DNA of 17,354 nt from the NCBI GenBank assembly GCA_944380625.1, contig CALWIE010000049.1, positions 1 through 17,354 on the forward strand, written 5' to 3'. Positions 1-7,001 of this stretch are shown here, one piece after another (position 1 is the stretch's first letter; the number at the start of each line of letters is the position of its first letter). A program made the translations under genes and the position numbers. The stretch is from an uncultured Clostridia bacterium. GTDB taxonomy: Bacteria; Bacillota_A; Clostridia; Oscillospirales; Acutalibacteraceae. Below the pieces are notes generated by a model. That model made no database searches. It was not told the origin of the DNA and saw only the letters and a program-made list of their open reading frames with translations.

Positions 1-544
1 TCTTTAAGGCGTCGATGGCGGTGTTGCCGGTGACCACGATGGTCTCCGGCCGTTTGCCCTCTTTCAGCAGGTTGTCCCTGGCGCCCTCAGTGGGGGCGAA
101 GTGCAGGTCCGCCACACAGCCCACGAACTGGCGGTTCATCTCCTCGGGGAAGGGAGAGTACTTGTCGTAGGTGCGCAGGCCGGCCTCCACATGGCCCACG
201 GCGGTCTGGCCGTAGTAAGCGGCCAGGGCCCCGGCAAAGGTGGTGGTGGTGTCCCCGTGGACCAGGACCATGTCCGGCCGCTCTTTCTGGATCACGCCCT
301 CCAGCCCCTTCAGGACCCGGGACGTGATGTCGGAAAGGGTCTGGCCCCGCTGCATGATGTCCAGGTCGTAGTCGGGGGCGATGGAAAAGGCCTCCAGCTC
401 CTGGTCCAGCATCTGCCGGTGCTGGGCGGTGACGCACACCAGGCTTTCAAACTCCTCCCGGCGCTCCAGCTCCTTGACCAGGGGGGCCATTTTGATGGTC
501 TCCGGCCGGGTGCCGAACACGGACATGACCTTGATCTTCTTCAT
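1..544 (-). CDS. wecB: UDP-N-acetylglucosamine 2-epimerase, partial (3' end beyond window)
   Basis: The first 181 residues of a non-hydrolysing UDP-GlcNAc 2-epimerase, which interconverts UDP-GlcNAc and UDP-ManNAc in the cytoplasm. The N-terminus reads [21 protein letters not shown], the family signature. Further motifs are [20 protein letters not shown] and [21 protein letters not shown], the last of which contributes to the active site. The start is the ATG at 544-542, preceded on the minus strand by GGAAGGAT. It is the third gene of the minus-strand glycan operon, 103 bp after the TagA-like gene, with no convincing terminator or promoter in that gap. UDP-ManNAc is the donor used by TagA-type transferases, so this enzyme probably feeds its upstream neighbour. 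The C-terminal half lies outside the window, so intactness cannot be judged. Confidence 0.95.
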   Translation of the reverse strand, partial: MKKIKVMSVFGTRPETIKMAPLVKELERREEFESLVCVTAQHRQMLDQELEAFSIAPDYDLDIMQRGQTLSDITSRVLKGLEGVIQKERPDMVLVHGDTTTTFAGALAAYYGQTAVGHVEAGLRTYDKYSPFPEEMNRQFVGCVADLHFAPTEGARDNLLKEGKRPETIVVTGNTAIDALK

Positions 545-647
545 GGGTATCCATCCTTCCATCACTATACGCGGTGATCCTCTCGTTCTTCTTCACAAAA
601 CCCTTACAAATTCCTGACAAGCCCTTAACACAGAGGGCCCAAAGGGC

Positions 648-1367
648 TCATCCCCGGCTCTCCCTGCGGACTTTTCCCAGGAATTTCACGTTGCTCTCAT
701 AAAAGCGGCCCAGCCGGGAGGGCTCCCGGAGGATCCGGTAGAGCCACTCGGTGTTGGTCTTCACAAACAGGGCCGGGGCGCGGCGCTTGCTGCCGGAGAG
801 CACGTCGAAGGAGCCGCCCACCCCCACGAACACCCCCTTCTGGAAGCGTTCCAGGTGCCGGGCGATCAAAAGCTCCTGGGCGGGCACGCCCAGGGCCACC
901 AGGACCAGGTCCGGCTGGAATTTCACAATCTCCTCAAAGTCGGCGTCCTTGTCCTTGCCGTAGCCGTTTTTAAAGCGCACCTCCATGCCGGGGTGCTGGA
1001 GCTTCAGCTTTTTCGCCAGGGCGGAGACCACCTCTTCCTTGGCCCCCAGCAGATAGACCCGCTTCCCCTGCTCCCCGGCCAGCCCCAAAAGGCGCTCGGC
1101 CAGGTCCACCCCGGTGATGCGCTCCCTCACCGGCAGGGAGAACTGCTGCATGGCCCGCACCACGCTGATGCCGTCGGGCACCACCGCCGTCCCCTCGTCC
1201 AGCAGCAGCCGGCGGATCTCCGGGCTGTTGTCGGCCCGCATGAGGATCTCCGGGTTGGCGGTGACCACAAAGAGGCGCTCCCCCTCCAGCATGGCCCTGC
1301 CCGCCTTTTGGAAGAACTCTTCCCCGGTGCCGGGGAACACCCGGCGCAAATACTCCTGAATCGCCAT
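648..1367 (-). CDS. WecG/TagA/CpsF-family glycosyltransferase (GT26)
   Basis: A 239-residue glycosyltransferase of the TagA/WecG/CpsF family, which transfers a sugar (ManNAc in TagA, ManNAcA in WecG) from a UDP donor onto an undecaprenyl-linked acceptor at the membrane. Visible motifs are TANPE (residues 36-40), PDGISVVRA with the conserved Asp at about 65, YLLGAKEEV, LVALGVPAQELLI and FVGVGGSFDVLSGSKRRAP. Thr36 and Asp65 sit where the TagA active-site Thr and Asp lie. I chose ATG 1367 (MAIQEYLRR), which follows the upstream stop codon by 7 bp and has AAGGA 11 nt upstream. A longer in-frame start at 1448 would run far into the preceding gene. Because UDP-GlcNAc 2-epimerase is next in the operon, ManNAc is the likeliest sugar; this is inference from context. 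Confidence 0.93.
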   Translation of the reverse strand: MAIQEYLRRVFPGTGEEFFQKAGRAMLEGERLFVVTANPEILMRADNSPEIRRLLLDEGTAVVPDGISVVRAMQQFSLPVRERITGVDLAERLLGLAGEQGKRVYLLGAKEEVVSALAKKLKLQHPGMEVRFKNGYGKDKDADFEEIVKFQPDLVLVALGVPAQELLIARHLERFQKGVFVGVGGSFDVLSGSKRRAPALFVKTNTEWLYRILREPSRLGRFYESNVKFLGKVRRESRG

Positions 1368-1374
1368 ATACCGC

Positions 1375-2802
1375 TCAGTCCTTCTTTCCTGGATTCTGCC
1401 CGCGCCGCCTTCTGGCAGCCCGCCGCTTGCGGCCCCGGTCCTCGTCAAAGTCGAAGACCTGCTGGGCGCCGAAAGCCTCTGTGCTCTCCGAGGCCTTCAA
1501 GAAGACGGTGATGGTCTGGAAGATCAGCTTGATGTCCATCCAAATGCTGTAGTGCTCGATGTACATCAAATCCATCACCAGCTTGTCCTTGGGGGAGGTG
1601 TTGTACTTGCCGGAGATCTGGGCCAAGCCCGTAAGGCCCGCCTTCATCCGCAGCCGGTAGGAGAACTCCGGCAGCTCTTCGGTGTACTTCTCCACGTTTT
1701 CCAGCATCTCCGGACGGGGGCCCACCACGGTCATGTCCCCCTTTAGGATGTTCAAAAGCTGGGGCAGCTCGTCGATGCGGAACTTCCGCAGGTATTTGCC
1801 CACCCGGGTGATCCGGTCGTCGTTTTCCGTAACGGACTTGTGGATGGAGTTTTTCTCCTTCATGGTGCGGAACTTATACACCTCGAACACCCGGCCGTAC
1901 TTGGTCAGGCGTTTCTGCTTGTAGAACACATGGCCCCCGTCCTCGGCCTTGATGGCGATGGCGCACGCCAGCATGATGGGGCTGGTGATCACCAGTCCCA
2001 CCACAGAGAGAAACAGGTCCATCAGGCGCTTGGCGATGCGCTGCTCCATGGTCAGGTCCTTGGCGGTGTACATCACCAGGGACTTGTCGTCCAGGTTCAG
2101 GTACTTGGCCCCCTGGCTGACCACGTCGATCATCTCGAAGTTGTAGTAGATGTTCTTCTGCTTTTGGTAGCAGTACTCGATCAAGTGGTTGCGCTCCCTG
2201 AGGGGCACGTCGTAGAGGAACACTGTGTCGTTGCGGGCGATCACGTCCAGCACCTGGGGGTCGTCGTACCGGACGATCTCGTCGATTTCATACTGCTTGC
2301 GGAACCGGTCGATTTTGGGGATGATGTGCCCCAGGCTCTCCCGGGAGGAGGACAGGACGCAGCACTTCTCCGGCGGCGCCAGGGAGAAGTAGATATAGTT
2401 GCCAAAATAGGCGAAAAACACGATCACCACCAGCTGCAAAAGGATCACCAGCAGCAGCCGCTCCGGGGTCTCGTAGACAAAGTGGGCGTTGTTTTTCTCG
2501 CTGGTGTTCATAATGGACAGCTGCAGGTGGGTCACCAGGTCGGTGATGATGGTGGCCAGGGCCATGGAGTGGACAATGGGCCGGCTCTTCTGGGTGCCGA
2601 TGGCGTAGCCCCCGTAGACCTGCATCAGGGCGATGCCCATCACCACAAAGGTCACCATGGTGACGCCGGTGGTCCGGGAGAGGTTGAACAGCCAGGGGTT
2701 ATTGATGCCGAAAATGCCAAAGAAAATACCAAATAGAGAGGCGAACAGCGCCAGCTTCAGCACAAAGACGATGGTCCGCTTCAGCTTTTTTATGGTGTGC
2801 AT
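1375..2802 (-). CDS. Exopolysaccharide polyprenyl glycosylphosphotransferase (initiating sugar transferase)
   Basis: A 475-residue polyprenyl-phosphate hexose-1-phosphate transferase (PGPT, WbaP/EpsE type). These enzymes start repeat-unit assembly by moving a sugar-1-phosphate from a nucleotide sugar to undecaprenyl phosphate. The N-terminal half has hydrophobic segments near residues 10-32, 45-68, 78-96 and 116-140, then a soluble CoA-binding-like region. The catalytic domain starts at about 257 (KRLMDLFLSVVGLVITSP) and carries FYKQKRLTKYGRVFEVYKFR, the RIDELPQ motif with the Asp-Glu pair 344-345, KGDMTVVGPRPE and KAGLTGLAQISGKYNT. The last 20 residues are strongly basic (RKRRAARRRR). ATG 2802 has AAGGA 10 nt upstream. 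It is the first gene of the operon, downstream of tandem promoters. The sugar transferred cannot be told from sequence alone. Confidence 0.95.
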   Translation of the reverse strand: MHTIKKLKRTIVFVLKLALFASLFGIFFGIFGINNPWLFNLSRTTGVTMVTFVVMGIALMQVYGGYAIGTQKSRPIVHSMALATIITDLVTHLQLSIMNTSEKNNAHFVYETPERLLLVILLQLVVIVFFAYFGNYIYFSLAPPEKCCVLSSSRESLGHIIPKIDRFRKQYEIDEIVRYDDPQVLDVIARNDTVFLYDVPLRERNHLIEYCYQKQKNIYYNFEMIDVVSQGAKYLNLDDKSLVMYTAKDLTMEQRIAKRLMDLFLSVVGLVITSPIMLACAIAIKAEDGGHVFYKQKRLTKYGRVFEVYKFRTMKEKNSIHKSVTENDDRITRVGKYLRKFRIDELPQLLNILKGDMTVVGPRPEMLENVEKYTEELPEFSYRLRMKAGLTGLAQISGKYNTSPKDKLVMDLMYIEHYSIWMDIKLIFQTITVFLKASESTEAFGAQQVFDFDEDRGRKRRAARRRRGQNPGKKD

Positions 2803-2835
2803 AGCAAAACCGTCCTTAGGATGAAAGTGATCTAA

Positions 2836-2863
2836 ATTATAACTTATACACGTTCACAGTCTA
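2836..2863 (-). promoter_or_regulatory. Candidate promoter P2 of the glycan operon
   Basis: On the minus strand a perfect TATAAT (2841-2836) lies 16 bp downstream of TAGACT (2863-2858, four of six matches to TTGACA). It is 33 bp before the start codon of the initiating sugar transferase. It is the proximal member of a tandem pair. Confidence 0.55.
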
Positions 2864-2867
2864 GGGT

Positions 2868-2897
2868 ATTATAGCACAGTTGAAGGAAAAAAGTAAA
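2868..2897 (-). promoter_or_regulatory. Candidate promoter P1 of the glycan operon
   Basis: On the minus strand a perfect TATAAT (2873-2868) lies 18 bp downstream of TTTACT (2897-2892, four of six matches). The -35 element lies immediately next to, and partly within, the U-tract of the hairpin at 2887-2924. The distal promoter therefore starts right where a terminator-like structure ends. Confidence 0.6.
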
Positions 2898-2924
2898 GCG
2901 CAGGGGAATACAAGCCCTGCGCTT
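2887..2924 (-). terminator. Terminator-like hairpin just upstream of the glycan operon promoter
   Basis: A perfect 10-bp stem (AAGCGCAGGG 2896-2905 pairing with CCCTGCGCTT 2915-2924) has a 9-nt loop. On the minus strand it is followed by TAC and a run of six T. It is the second terminator-like structure between the aldo/keto reductase and the glycan operon. No gene ends between the two, so it is either a backup terminator or the end of a small RNA. Confidence 0.55.
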
Positions 2925-2990
2925 CTCAAAATTCATGAAAAAAAGGGACGGGATTTTCCCATTTTTCAGCGTTCTCCCCCAAAGCTGTGG

Positions 2991-3022
2991 AAAAAGAAAA
3001 GGGGCGCGCTCACGCGCGCCCC
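2991..3022 (-). terminator. Rho-independent terminator of the aldo/keto reductase gene
   Basis: A perfect 9-bp stem GGGGCGCGC / GCGCGCCCC (3001-3009 and 3014-3022) with a TCAC loop begins 16 bp after the stop codon at 3038. On the minus strand it is followed by TTTTCTTTTT. Confidence 0.9.
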
Positions 3023-3037
3023 TGCCGCGGCCTGGCC

Positions 3038-4159
3038 TCAGGCAAACTCCGCCGCAGCCTTTTTCAGGGTCTCGATGATCTGGATCTTCTGGGGGCAGTG
3101 GGCCTCGCAGGCGCCGCACTGGATGCAGTCCCCCGCCTTGCCGCCGTCCTTCACGGCGTTGCCGTACTCCCGCTGGGCGTTGACCTTGTTGTTGTACAGG
3201 GTCAGGTCGTTCATGGCCTTGAAAATCCCGGGGATGTTGATCTTCTGGGGACATCCGTCCACGCAGTACTTGCAGGCGGTGCAGGGAATGGTGGGCAGGC
3301 TGTTCAAAATGTCCACCACCTGCTGGACCGTGGCCCGCTCGGCCTGGTCCAGGGGCTTGAAGTCCTCCATGTAGGAGACGTTGTTGTCCAGCTGCTCCTG
3401 GGTGGACATGCCGGAGAGCACCGTCAAAATCCCCTCCAGGGAGGCGCAGTAGCGCACCGCCCAGGAGGCCACGCTCATCTCCGGCTCGGCCTTTTTAAAG
3501 ACCTCCTGCACCTGGGGGGGCATAATGGCCAGGGACCCGCCCCGCACAGGCTCCATGATGATGACGGGCTTGTTGTACTTGCGGGCCACCTCGTAGCACT
3601 TGCGGGACTGGACCGACTCGCTCTCCCAGTCCACGTAGTTGATCTGCAACTGGACAAACTCCATCTCCGGATGGGCCTTGAGGATGTCCTCCAGGGCCTC
3701 GGCGGTGTCGTGGAAGGAGAAGCCAATGTGCTTGGCCCGGCCTTCGGCCTTCACCTTCTTCATAAAGTCCCAGGCGCCCAGCTCGTCCGCCTTCTTCACC
3801 CGCTCGGCGCTCATGGCGTGGAGCAGGTAGAAGTCATAGTAGGAAAGCCCCGCCCGGTCCAGGCTCTCCTGGAACACCTTTTCCATCTCGGCGGGCTCCT
3901 TTAGGTCCCACAGGGGCAGCTTGGTGGCGCACTGAAAGCTGTCCCGGGGATACCGGTCCACCACGGCCTCCTTCAGGGCCACCTCCGACTTGCCGCCGAT
4001 GTACACATAGGCCGTGTCGAAATAGGTAAAGCCCTTTTCCATAAAGGCGTCCACCATGCTCTTCGTCTGCTCCATGTCGATCTCTTCGCCCTTCATGGGC
4101 AGGCGCATCAGGCCGAAGCCCAGCTTTTTGATGCTCTCTCCCAAATAACTGTCTGCCAT
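3038..4159 (-). CDS. Aldo/keto reductase with C-terminal two-[4Fe-4S] ferredoxin domain
   Basis: A 373-residue oxidoreductase. Residues 1 to about 270 form an aldo/keto reductase barrel with the usual tetrad: Asp48 and Tyr53 in FDTAYVY, Lys80 in ATKLP, and His114 in LLHAM. The C-terminal part holds two cysteine clusters, CTACKYCVDGCP (C293, C296, C299, C303) and CIQCGACEAHCP (C345, C348, C351, C355), expected to bind two [4Fe-4S] clusters. This architecture is common in anaerobic Clostridia and suggests electron exchange with ferredoxin-type carriers instead of, or besides, NAD(P)H. The substrate is unknown. ATG 4159 follows GGAGGA by 7 nt. The gene is monocistronic, with its own promoter, a palindromic candidate operator and a strong terminator. 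A related partial gene sits at the right edge of the window. Confidence 0.93.
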   Translation of the reverse strand: MADSYLGESIKKLGFGLMRLPMKGEEIDMEQTKSMVDAFMEKGFTYFDTAYVYIGGKSEVALKEAVVDRYPRDSFQCATKLPLWDLKEPAEMEKVFQESLDRAGLSYYDFYLLHAMSAERVKKADELGAWDFMKKVKAEGRAKHIGFSFHDTAEALEDILKAHPEMEFVQLQINYVDWESESVQSRKCYEVARKYNKPVIIMEPVRGGSLAIMPPQVQEVFKKAEPEMSVASWAVRYCASLEGILTVLSGMSTQEQLDNNVSYMEDFKPLDQAERATVQQVVDILNSLPTIPCTACKYCVDGCPQKINIPGIFKAMNDLTLYNNKVNAQREYGNAVKDGGKAGDCIQCGACEAHCPQKIQIIETLKKAAAEFA

Positions 4160-4213
4160 TTTCCATTCCTCCCTCGCCCCGGGGCTCTCCCCCGGGCCTA
4201 CAGTATTCTTTCC

Positions 4214-4228
4214 CCTGTATCATACAGG
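4214..4228. promoter_or_regulatory. Perfect palindrome over the -10 of the aldo/keto reductase promoter (candidate operator)
   Basis: CCTGTAT C ATACAGG is a perfect 7-1-7 inverted repeat. It covers the whole candidate -10 element (4224-4219), so a bound regulator would block or remodel RNA polymerase. No regulator gene is adjacent, and I cannot assign a protein family. Confidence 0.5.
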
Positions 4229-4249
4229 ATAAAGTGGCCTTTAAGTCAA
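4219..4249 (-). promoter_or_regulatory. Candidate promoter of the aldo/keto reductase
   Basis: On the minus strand TTGACT (4249-4244, five of six) is followed after 19 bp by TATGAT (4224-4219, five of six). A 19-bp spacer is longer than optimal and typical of promoters that need an activator. The dyad at 4214-4228 overlaps the -10. Confidence 0.55.
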
Positions 4250-4256
4250 GGTTTTT

Positions 4257-4643
4257 TTACAGGGGCCCTAAAAAGCCAAATCCGGGCAGGTTCCGCAGCA
4301 CGGTGAACGCCACCCCGGCAGCCACTGCCGCTGCCAGGACCGCCCGCATCCATTTCCGTCTCCAAAGGGGCCGCCTGCCCCGGACGAAGCAGGCCGCCTC
4401 CCCTATAAGCCACAGCCCCCCCAGGGGAAGGGCCCAGAACATGTAGGGGTTCTGCCGGAAGGCCGCCCCCACCCGGCCCTGGAGCAGTTCCTCTACCATG
4501 CGGGTGGTGCCGCAGGCGCCGCAGTAAAAGCCCGTGGCCTCCCAAATAAGGCAGGGGGGCCTCAGGGCAAAGAACACCCCGGCCGCCGCCCCCAGGGCCA
4601 AAGCCGCCGCAAGGACTGCCAGGGCCCGGCGCCCTTTTCCCAT
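4257..4643 (-). CDS. DUF2752 membrane protein
   Basis: A 128-residue membrane protein of the DUF2752 family, function unknown. The recognisable core is TGFYCGACGTTRMVEELLQG followed by GAAFRQNPYMFW: a Cys-x2-Cys-Gly-x-Thr-Arg motif after the first membrane segment, then an Asn-Pro motif entering the second. Hydrophobic segments lie near residues 8-24, 62-80 and 98-115. The start taken is ATG 4643, with a GGGGGCGG purine block about 10 nt upstream. A GTG two codons earlier is possible, and the longer open frame to 4772 runs into degV. It follows degV by 73 bp, separated by a GC-rich hairpin with a poor U-tract, so partial read-through from the degV promoter is the likely source of expression. 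The stop codon lies only 8 bp from the -35 of the next gene. Confidence 0.8.
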   Translation of the reverse strand: MGKGRRALAVLAAALALGAAAGVFFALRPPCLIWEATGFYCGACGTTRMVEELLQGRVGAAFRQNPYMFWALPLGGLWLIGEAACFVRGRRPLWRRKWMRAVLAAAVAAGVAFTVLRNLPGFGFLGPL

Positions 4644-4679
4644 TTTCACAGAACCGCCCCCTTCCCAGGGGAAAGCCAA

Positions 4680-4701
4680 GGCGCGCCCTGCCGGGCGCGC
4701 C
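4680..4701 (-). terminator. GC-rich hairpin after degV (weak terminator)
   Basis: A perfect 9-bp stem GGCGCGCCC / GGGCGCGCC with a 4-nt loop lies 15 bp after the degV stop. On the minus strand it is followed only by TTGGCTTT, so termination is probably incomplete and could allow DUF2752 expression. Confidence 0.5.
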
Positions 4702-4716
4702 AGGATCTTCCCGCCT

Positions 4717-5553
4717 TTACTTTTTGATGTAGGCCAGCCCCACGGCCCCCGGGCCGGTGTGGGTGCCCACAATGCTGCCGATGGAGACCGTGTGGATCTC
4801 CCGCTTTTTCAGCAGGTCCTCCATGTACTCGCCAAAGGCCTTGCAGTTTTCCGGCACGTTGGCGTGGCCCAGGGTCACGCAGTAGTCCCGGGAGATGGGT
4901 TCCTTCTCCACAAATTTGCGCAGGGAGGCAAAGGCCGCCTTCTTGCCCCGGGCCTTGCCCACCACCTCCACCAGGCCGTCCTTGAGGGTGATGATGGGGC
5001 AGATGCCCAAAATGCTGGCCACCAAGGCGCTGGTGGCGGAGAGCCGTCCGCCCATTTTCAGGTACTTCAGGTCCTCGATCATGGCGAACAGCCGGATGCG
5101 GGGGATGAGCTCCTCCACCTTTTCCACGATCTGGGCGCCGGAGAGCCCCGCGTCCCGCATTTTGCAGGCCTCCTCCACCAGGAGGGCCAGGGCGAAGGTG
5201 ACGTTGAGGGTGTCCGGCAGCAGGATGTTCTCCGCCCCCAGGATGTTTTTCGCCACCCGGGCCGACTGGAGGGTGCCGCTCATCTTGGAGGAGATGAACA
5301 GGCACACCACATCCTCCCCGCTCTCCTTGTAGGGCTCGAAGATCTTCTCAAACTGGGCCGGGGTGATCTGGGCGGTTTTGGGCAGCTCCGGGGCCGCCGC
5401 CAGGCGCTCATAAAACTCCTCGTTGGAGATGTCCACGTTGGCGCGGAAACTCTCCTCCCCGAAATTCACGGTGATGGGCAGCATCTCCACCCCCAGCTCC
5501 CGGCACCGCTGGGGGCTCAGGTCGCAGGAGCTGTCCGTAAGGATCTTCACCAT
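4717..5553 (-). CDS. DegV family fatty-acid-binding protein
   Basis: A 278-residue DegV/FakB-type protein. This family binds a fatty acid in a buried pocket and, in the characterised Firmicute FakA/FakB system, presents it to a fatty acid kinase. Seen here are DSSCDL (residues 7-12), TAQITPAQF (about 60-68), SSKMSGTLQSA (about 88-98), the MGGRLSAT motif (about 167-174) and the C-terminal GTHTGPGAVGLAY. Length is typical for the family. I chose ATG 5553, with AAGGGAG 10 nt upstream. A GTG three codons earlier is only 1 nt from that Shine-Dalgarno sequence. No kinase partner (DAK2/FakA) is in the window, so the lipid role is by family only. It has its own promoter at 5628-5656. Confidence 0.92.
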   Translation of the reverse strand: MVKILTDSSCDLSPQRCRELGVEMLPITVNFGEESFRANVDISNEEFYERLAAAPELPKTAQITPAQFEKIFEPYKESGEDVVCLFISSKMSGTLQSARVAKNILGAENILLPDTLNVTFALALLVEEACKMRDAGLSGAQIVEKVEELIPRIRLFAMIEDLKYLKMGGRLSATSALVASILGICPIITLKDGLVEVVGKARGKKAAFASLRKFVEKEPISRDYCVTLGHANVPENCKAFGEYMEDLLKKREIHTVSIGSIVGTHTGPGAVGLAYIKK

Positions 5554-5627
5554 ATATTTCACGCTCCCTTTATTCTACGGAATCACGGCCGCCAGGCGGA
5601 GCCCGGAGGCGCGCAGCACACCTTGTT

Positions 5628-5656
5628 ATTGTACCATGCCGGGCCCTGCCGGTCAA
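5628..5656 (-). promoter_or_regulatory. Promoter of degV
   Basis: On the minus strand TTGACC (5656-5651) and TACAAT (5633-5628), each five of six matches to consensus, are separated by exactly 17 bp. They lie 75 bp before the degV start and immediately beyond the terminator of the GH130 gene. Confidence 0.75.
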
Positions 5657-5666
5657 CCGGGAATCG

Positions 5667-5699
5667 AAAAGGGGCCGCCGCTTTCGCGGCAGCCCCTTT
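5667..5699 (-). terminator. Terminator of the GH130 gene
   Basis: A 14-bp stem with one mismatch (5668-5681 pairing with 5686-5699, arms AAAGGGGCCGCCGC and GCGGCAGCCCCTTT) and a TTTC loop. On the minus strand it ends in TTTTCGATT. A second GC-rich imperfect hairpin (5703-5735) lies between it and the GH130 stop. Confidence 0.65.
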
Positions 5700-5702
5700 G
5701 GT

Positions 5703-5735
5703 CCCCGCCCCGTCCAAAGGGACAGGGGCGCGGGG
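5703..5735. repeat. Imperfect GC-rich inverted repeat after the GH130 gene
   Basis: CCCCGCCCCGTCC (5703-5715) pairs with GGACAGGGGCGCGGGG (5720-5735) with two bulged bases. It lies between the GH130 stop and the main terminator and may add to termination. On the plus strand it is followed by TTTT, but no plus-strand gene ends here. Confidence 0.4.
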
Positions 5736-5746
5736 TTTTAAAACGC

Positions 5747-6748
5747 TTACTTGTTCTCCTGGTCGCCCACGTCCATGGGGTACTTGCGCATGTAGGAGAG
5801 CAGTTCGTCCACGGTGGTGAAGGCCAGCCCCGTGACGGTGTCGGCGGCGCCGTAGTAGATGGTGATGCGGCCGGTCTCCGGGTCGGTAAGGGTGGCGCAG
5901 GGGAAGGTGACGTTGGGCACGTCGCCGGTGAGCTCATACTGCTCCTCGGGCCCGAACACGTAGAAGTTCCCCCGCTCCTTGACGATCCAGGGGCGGTCGA
6001 TGTCCAGCAGGGCCACGCCGAAGCGGTACACAAAGCCGTTGCAGGAGTTGAGCACCCCGTGGTAGATCATCAGCCACCCCTCGTCGGTCTCGATGGGGGT
6101 GGGGCCGGGGCCCACTTTCTTGGACTGCCAGCCGCCGGCGGTGCCGAACACGAACCGGTGCTTGCCCCAGTAGGTCATGTCGGGGCTCTCGCTGTAGAAG
6201 ATGTCGCCGAAGGGGGTGTGGCCGGTGTCGCTGGGCCGGGACACCATGGCGTATTTCCCGTTGATCTTCCGGGGGAACAGCACGCCGTTGCGGTTGTAGG
6301 GCAAAAAGGCGTTCTCCAGCTGGTAGAAGGTCTTAAAGTCGTAGGTGTAGCCGATGCCGATGGTGGGGCCGTGGTAGCCGTTGCACCAGGTGACATAGTA
6401 CCGGTCCTCAATAAAGCACACCCGGGGGTCGTAGCGGTACTCCTTGCGGGTCACGTCCTTCTCCCCCTCAAAGACGATGGGTTCGGGGTTGATGTCCCAG
6501 TGGATGCCGTCTTTGGAGAAGCCGGCGAAAATGTCCATCTCCACGCCCCGGTTGTCGCAGCGGAACACGCCGGCGTAGGCGTCGCCAAAGGTGACCACTG
6601 CGGAGTTGAAGACGCTGTTGGAGGTGGGGATGGCGTCTCTCTGGATGATGGGGTTGCCGTCGTAGCGCCACACAGGCTTTGTAAACCCTTCGGGCTTGTC
6701 CTGCCAGGGCATGTTGGGCAGGGCGGGCCTGCCGATAATCTTAGCCAT
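5747..6748 (-). CDS. GH130 beta-mannoside phosphorylase
   Basis: A 333-residue glycoside phosphorylase of family GH130, cytoplasmic five-bladed beta-propeller enzymes that split beta-mannosides with phosphate to give mannose-1-phosphate. Characteristic stretches are [20 protein letters not shown], the [19 protein letters not shown] block whose Asp107 is in the place of the family's general acid, [18 protein letters not shown], and [20 protein letters not shown]. The length is nearer that of mannooligosaccharide phosphorylases (about 330 residues) than of mannosylglucose phosphorylases (about 390), but I cannot decide the substrate from this. ATG 6748 has GGAAGGAG 8 nt upstream. The open frame extends to 6946, but that would put its start upstream of the promoter. 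No transporter or other mannan gene is adjacent. Confidence 0.9.
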   Translation of the reverse strand: MAKIIGRPALPNMPWQDKPEGFTKPVWRYDGNPIIQRDAIPTSNSVFNSAVVTFGDAYAGVFRCDNRGVEMDIFAGFSKDGIHWDINPEPIVFEGEKDVTRKEYRYDPRVCFIEDRYYVTWCNGYHGPTIGIGYTYDFKTFYQLENAFLPYNRNGVLFPRKINGKYAMVSRPSDTGHTPFGDIFYSESPDMTYWGKHRFVFGTAGGWQSKKVGPGPTPIETDEGWLMIYHGVLNSCNGFVYRFGVALLDIDRPWIVKERGNFYVFGPEEQYELTGDVPNVTFPCATLTDPETGRITIYYGAADTVTGLAFTTVDELLSYMRKYPMDVGDQENK

Positions 6749-6820
6749 ACTGCAAACTCCTTCCTTGCTGTTTAAAATTCCGTTCCAAGGTGTCGGCGCC
6801 TGGACGCCGTCCTTGCCCCT

Positions 6821-6826
6821 ATTATA
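6821..6826 (-). promoter_or_regulatory. -10 element of the GH130 promoter
   Basis: A perfect TATAAT on the minus strand, 72 bp before the GH130 start. No good -35 is present at 16-18 bp (best candidate TTCCCT, three of six), so the promoter may be weak or activator-dependent. The region 6749-7001 holds this promoter and the divergent one at 6907-6935, and otherwise no gene. Confidence 0.55.
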
Positions 6827-6906
6827 CCAACCCCCGGGAAGAAAGGGAAGGGTTAAAATCCCTTTTTCCAAAATTCTCTCCCCCCTCCCCTTTCCCGCAG
6901 GGCCGT

Positions 6907-6935
6907 TTGCAAATTCTCCCCGCAGCGTGTATAAT
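6907..6935 (+). promoter_or_regulatory. Promoter of the GT2-flippase operon
   Basis: TTGCAA (6907-6912, four of six) and a perfect TATAAT (6930-6935), the latter preceded by GTG, with a 17-bp spacer. It lies 66 bp before the glycosyltransferase start and rules out in-frame starts further upstream. Confidence 0.7.
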
Positions 6936-7001
6936 AGGGAAAACATCCAGGAAGGGCCGCCCCGCTTCCCCGGGGGCGCGGCCGGGAAAGAGGTTTTTTC
7001 T

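Noticed and set aside
4717..5562. GTG at 5562 as the degV start
   Set aside because: It lies only 1 nt from the AAGGGAG sequence, whereas ATG 5553 has a workable spacing and begins at the conserved N-terminus.
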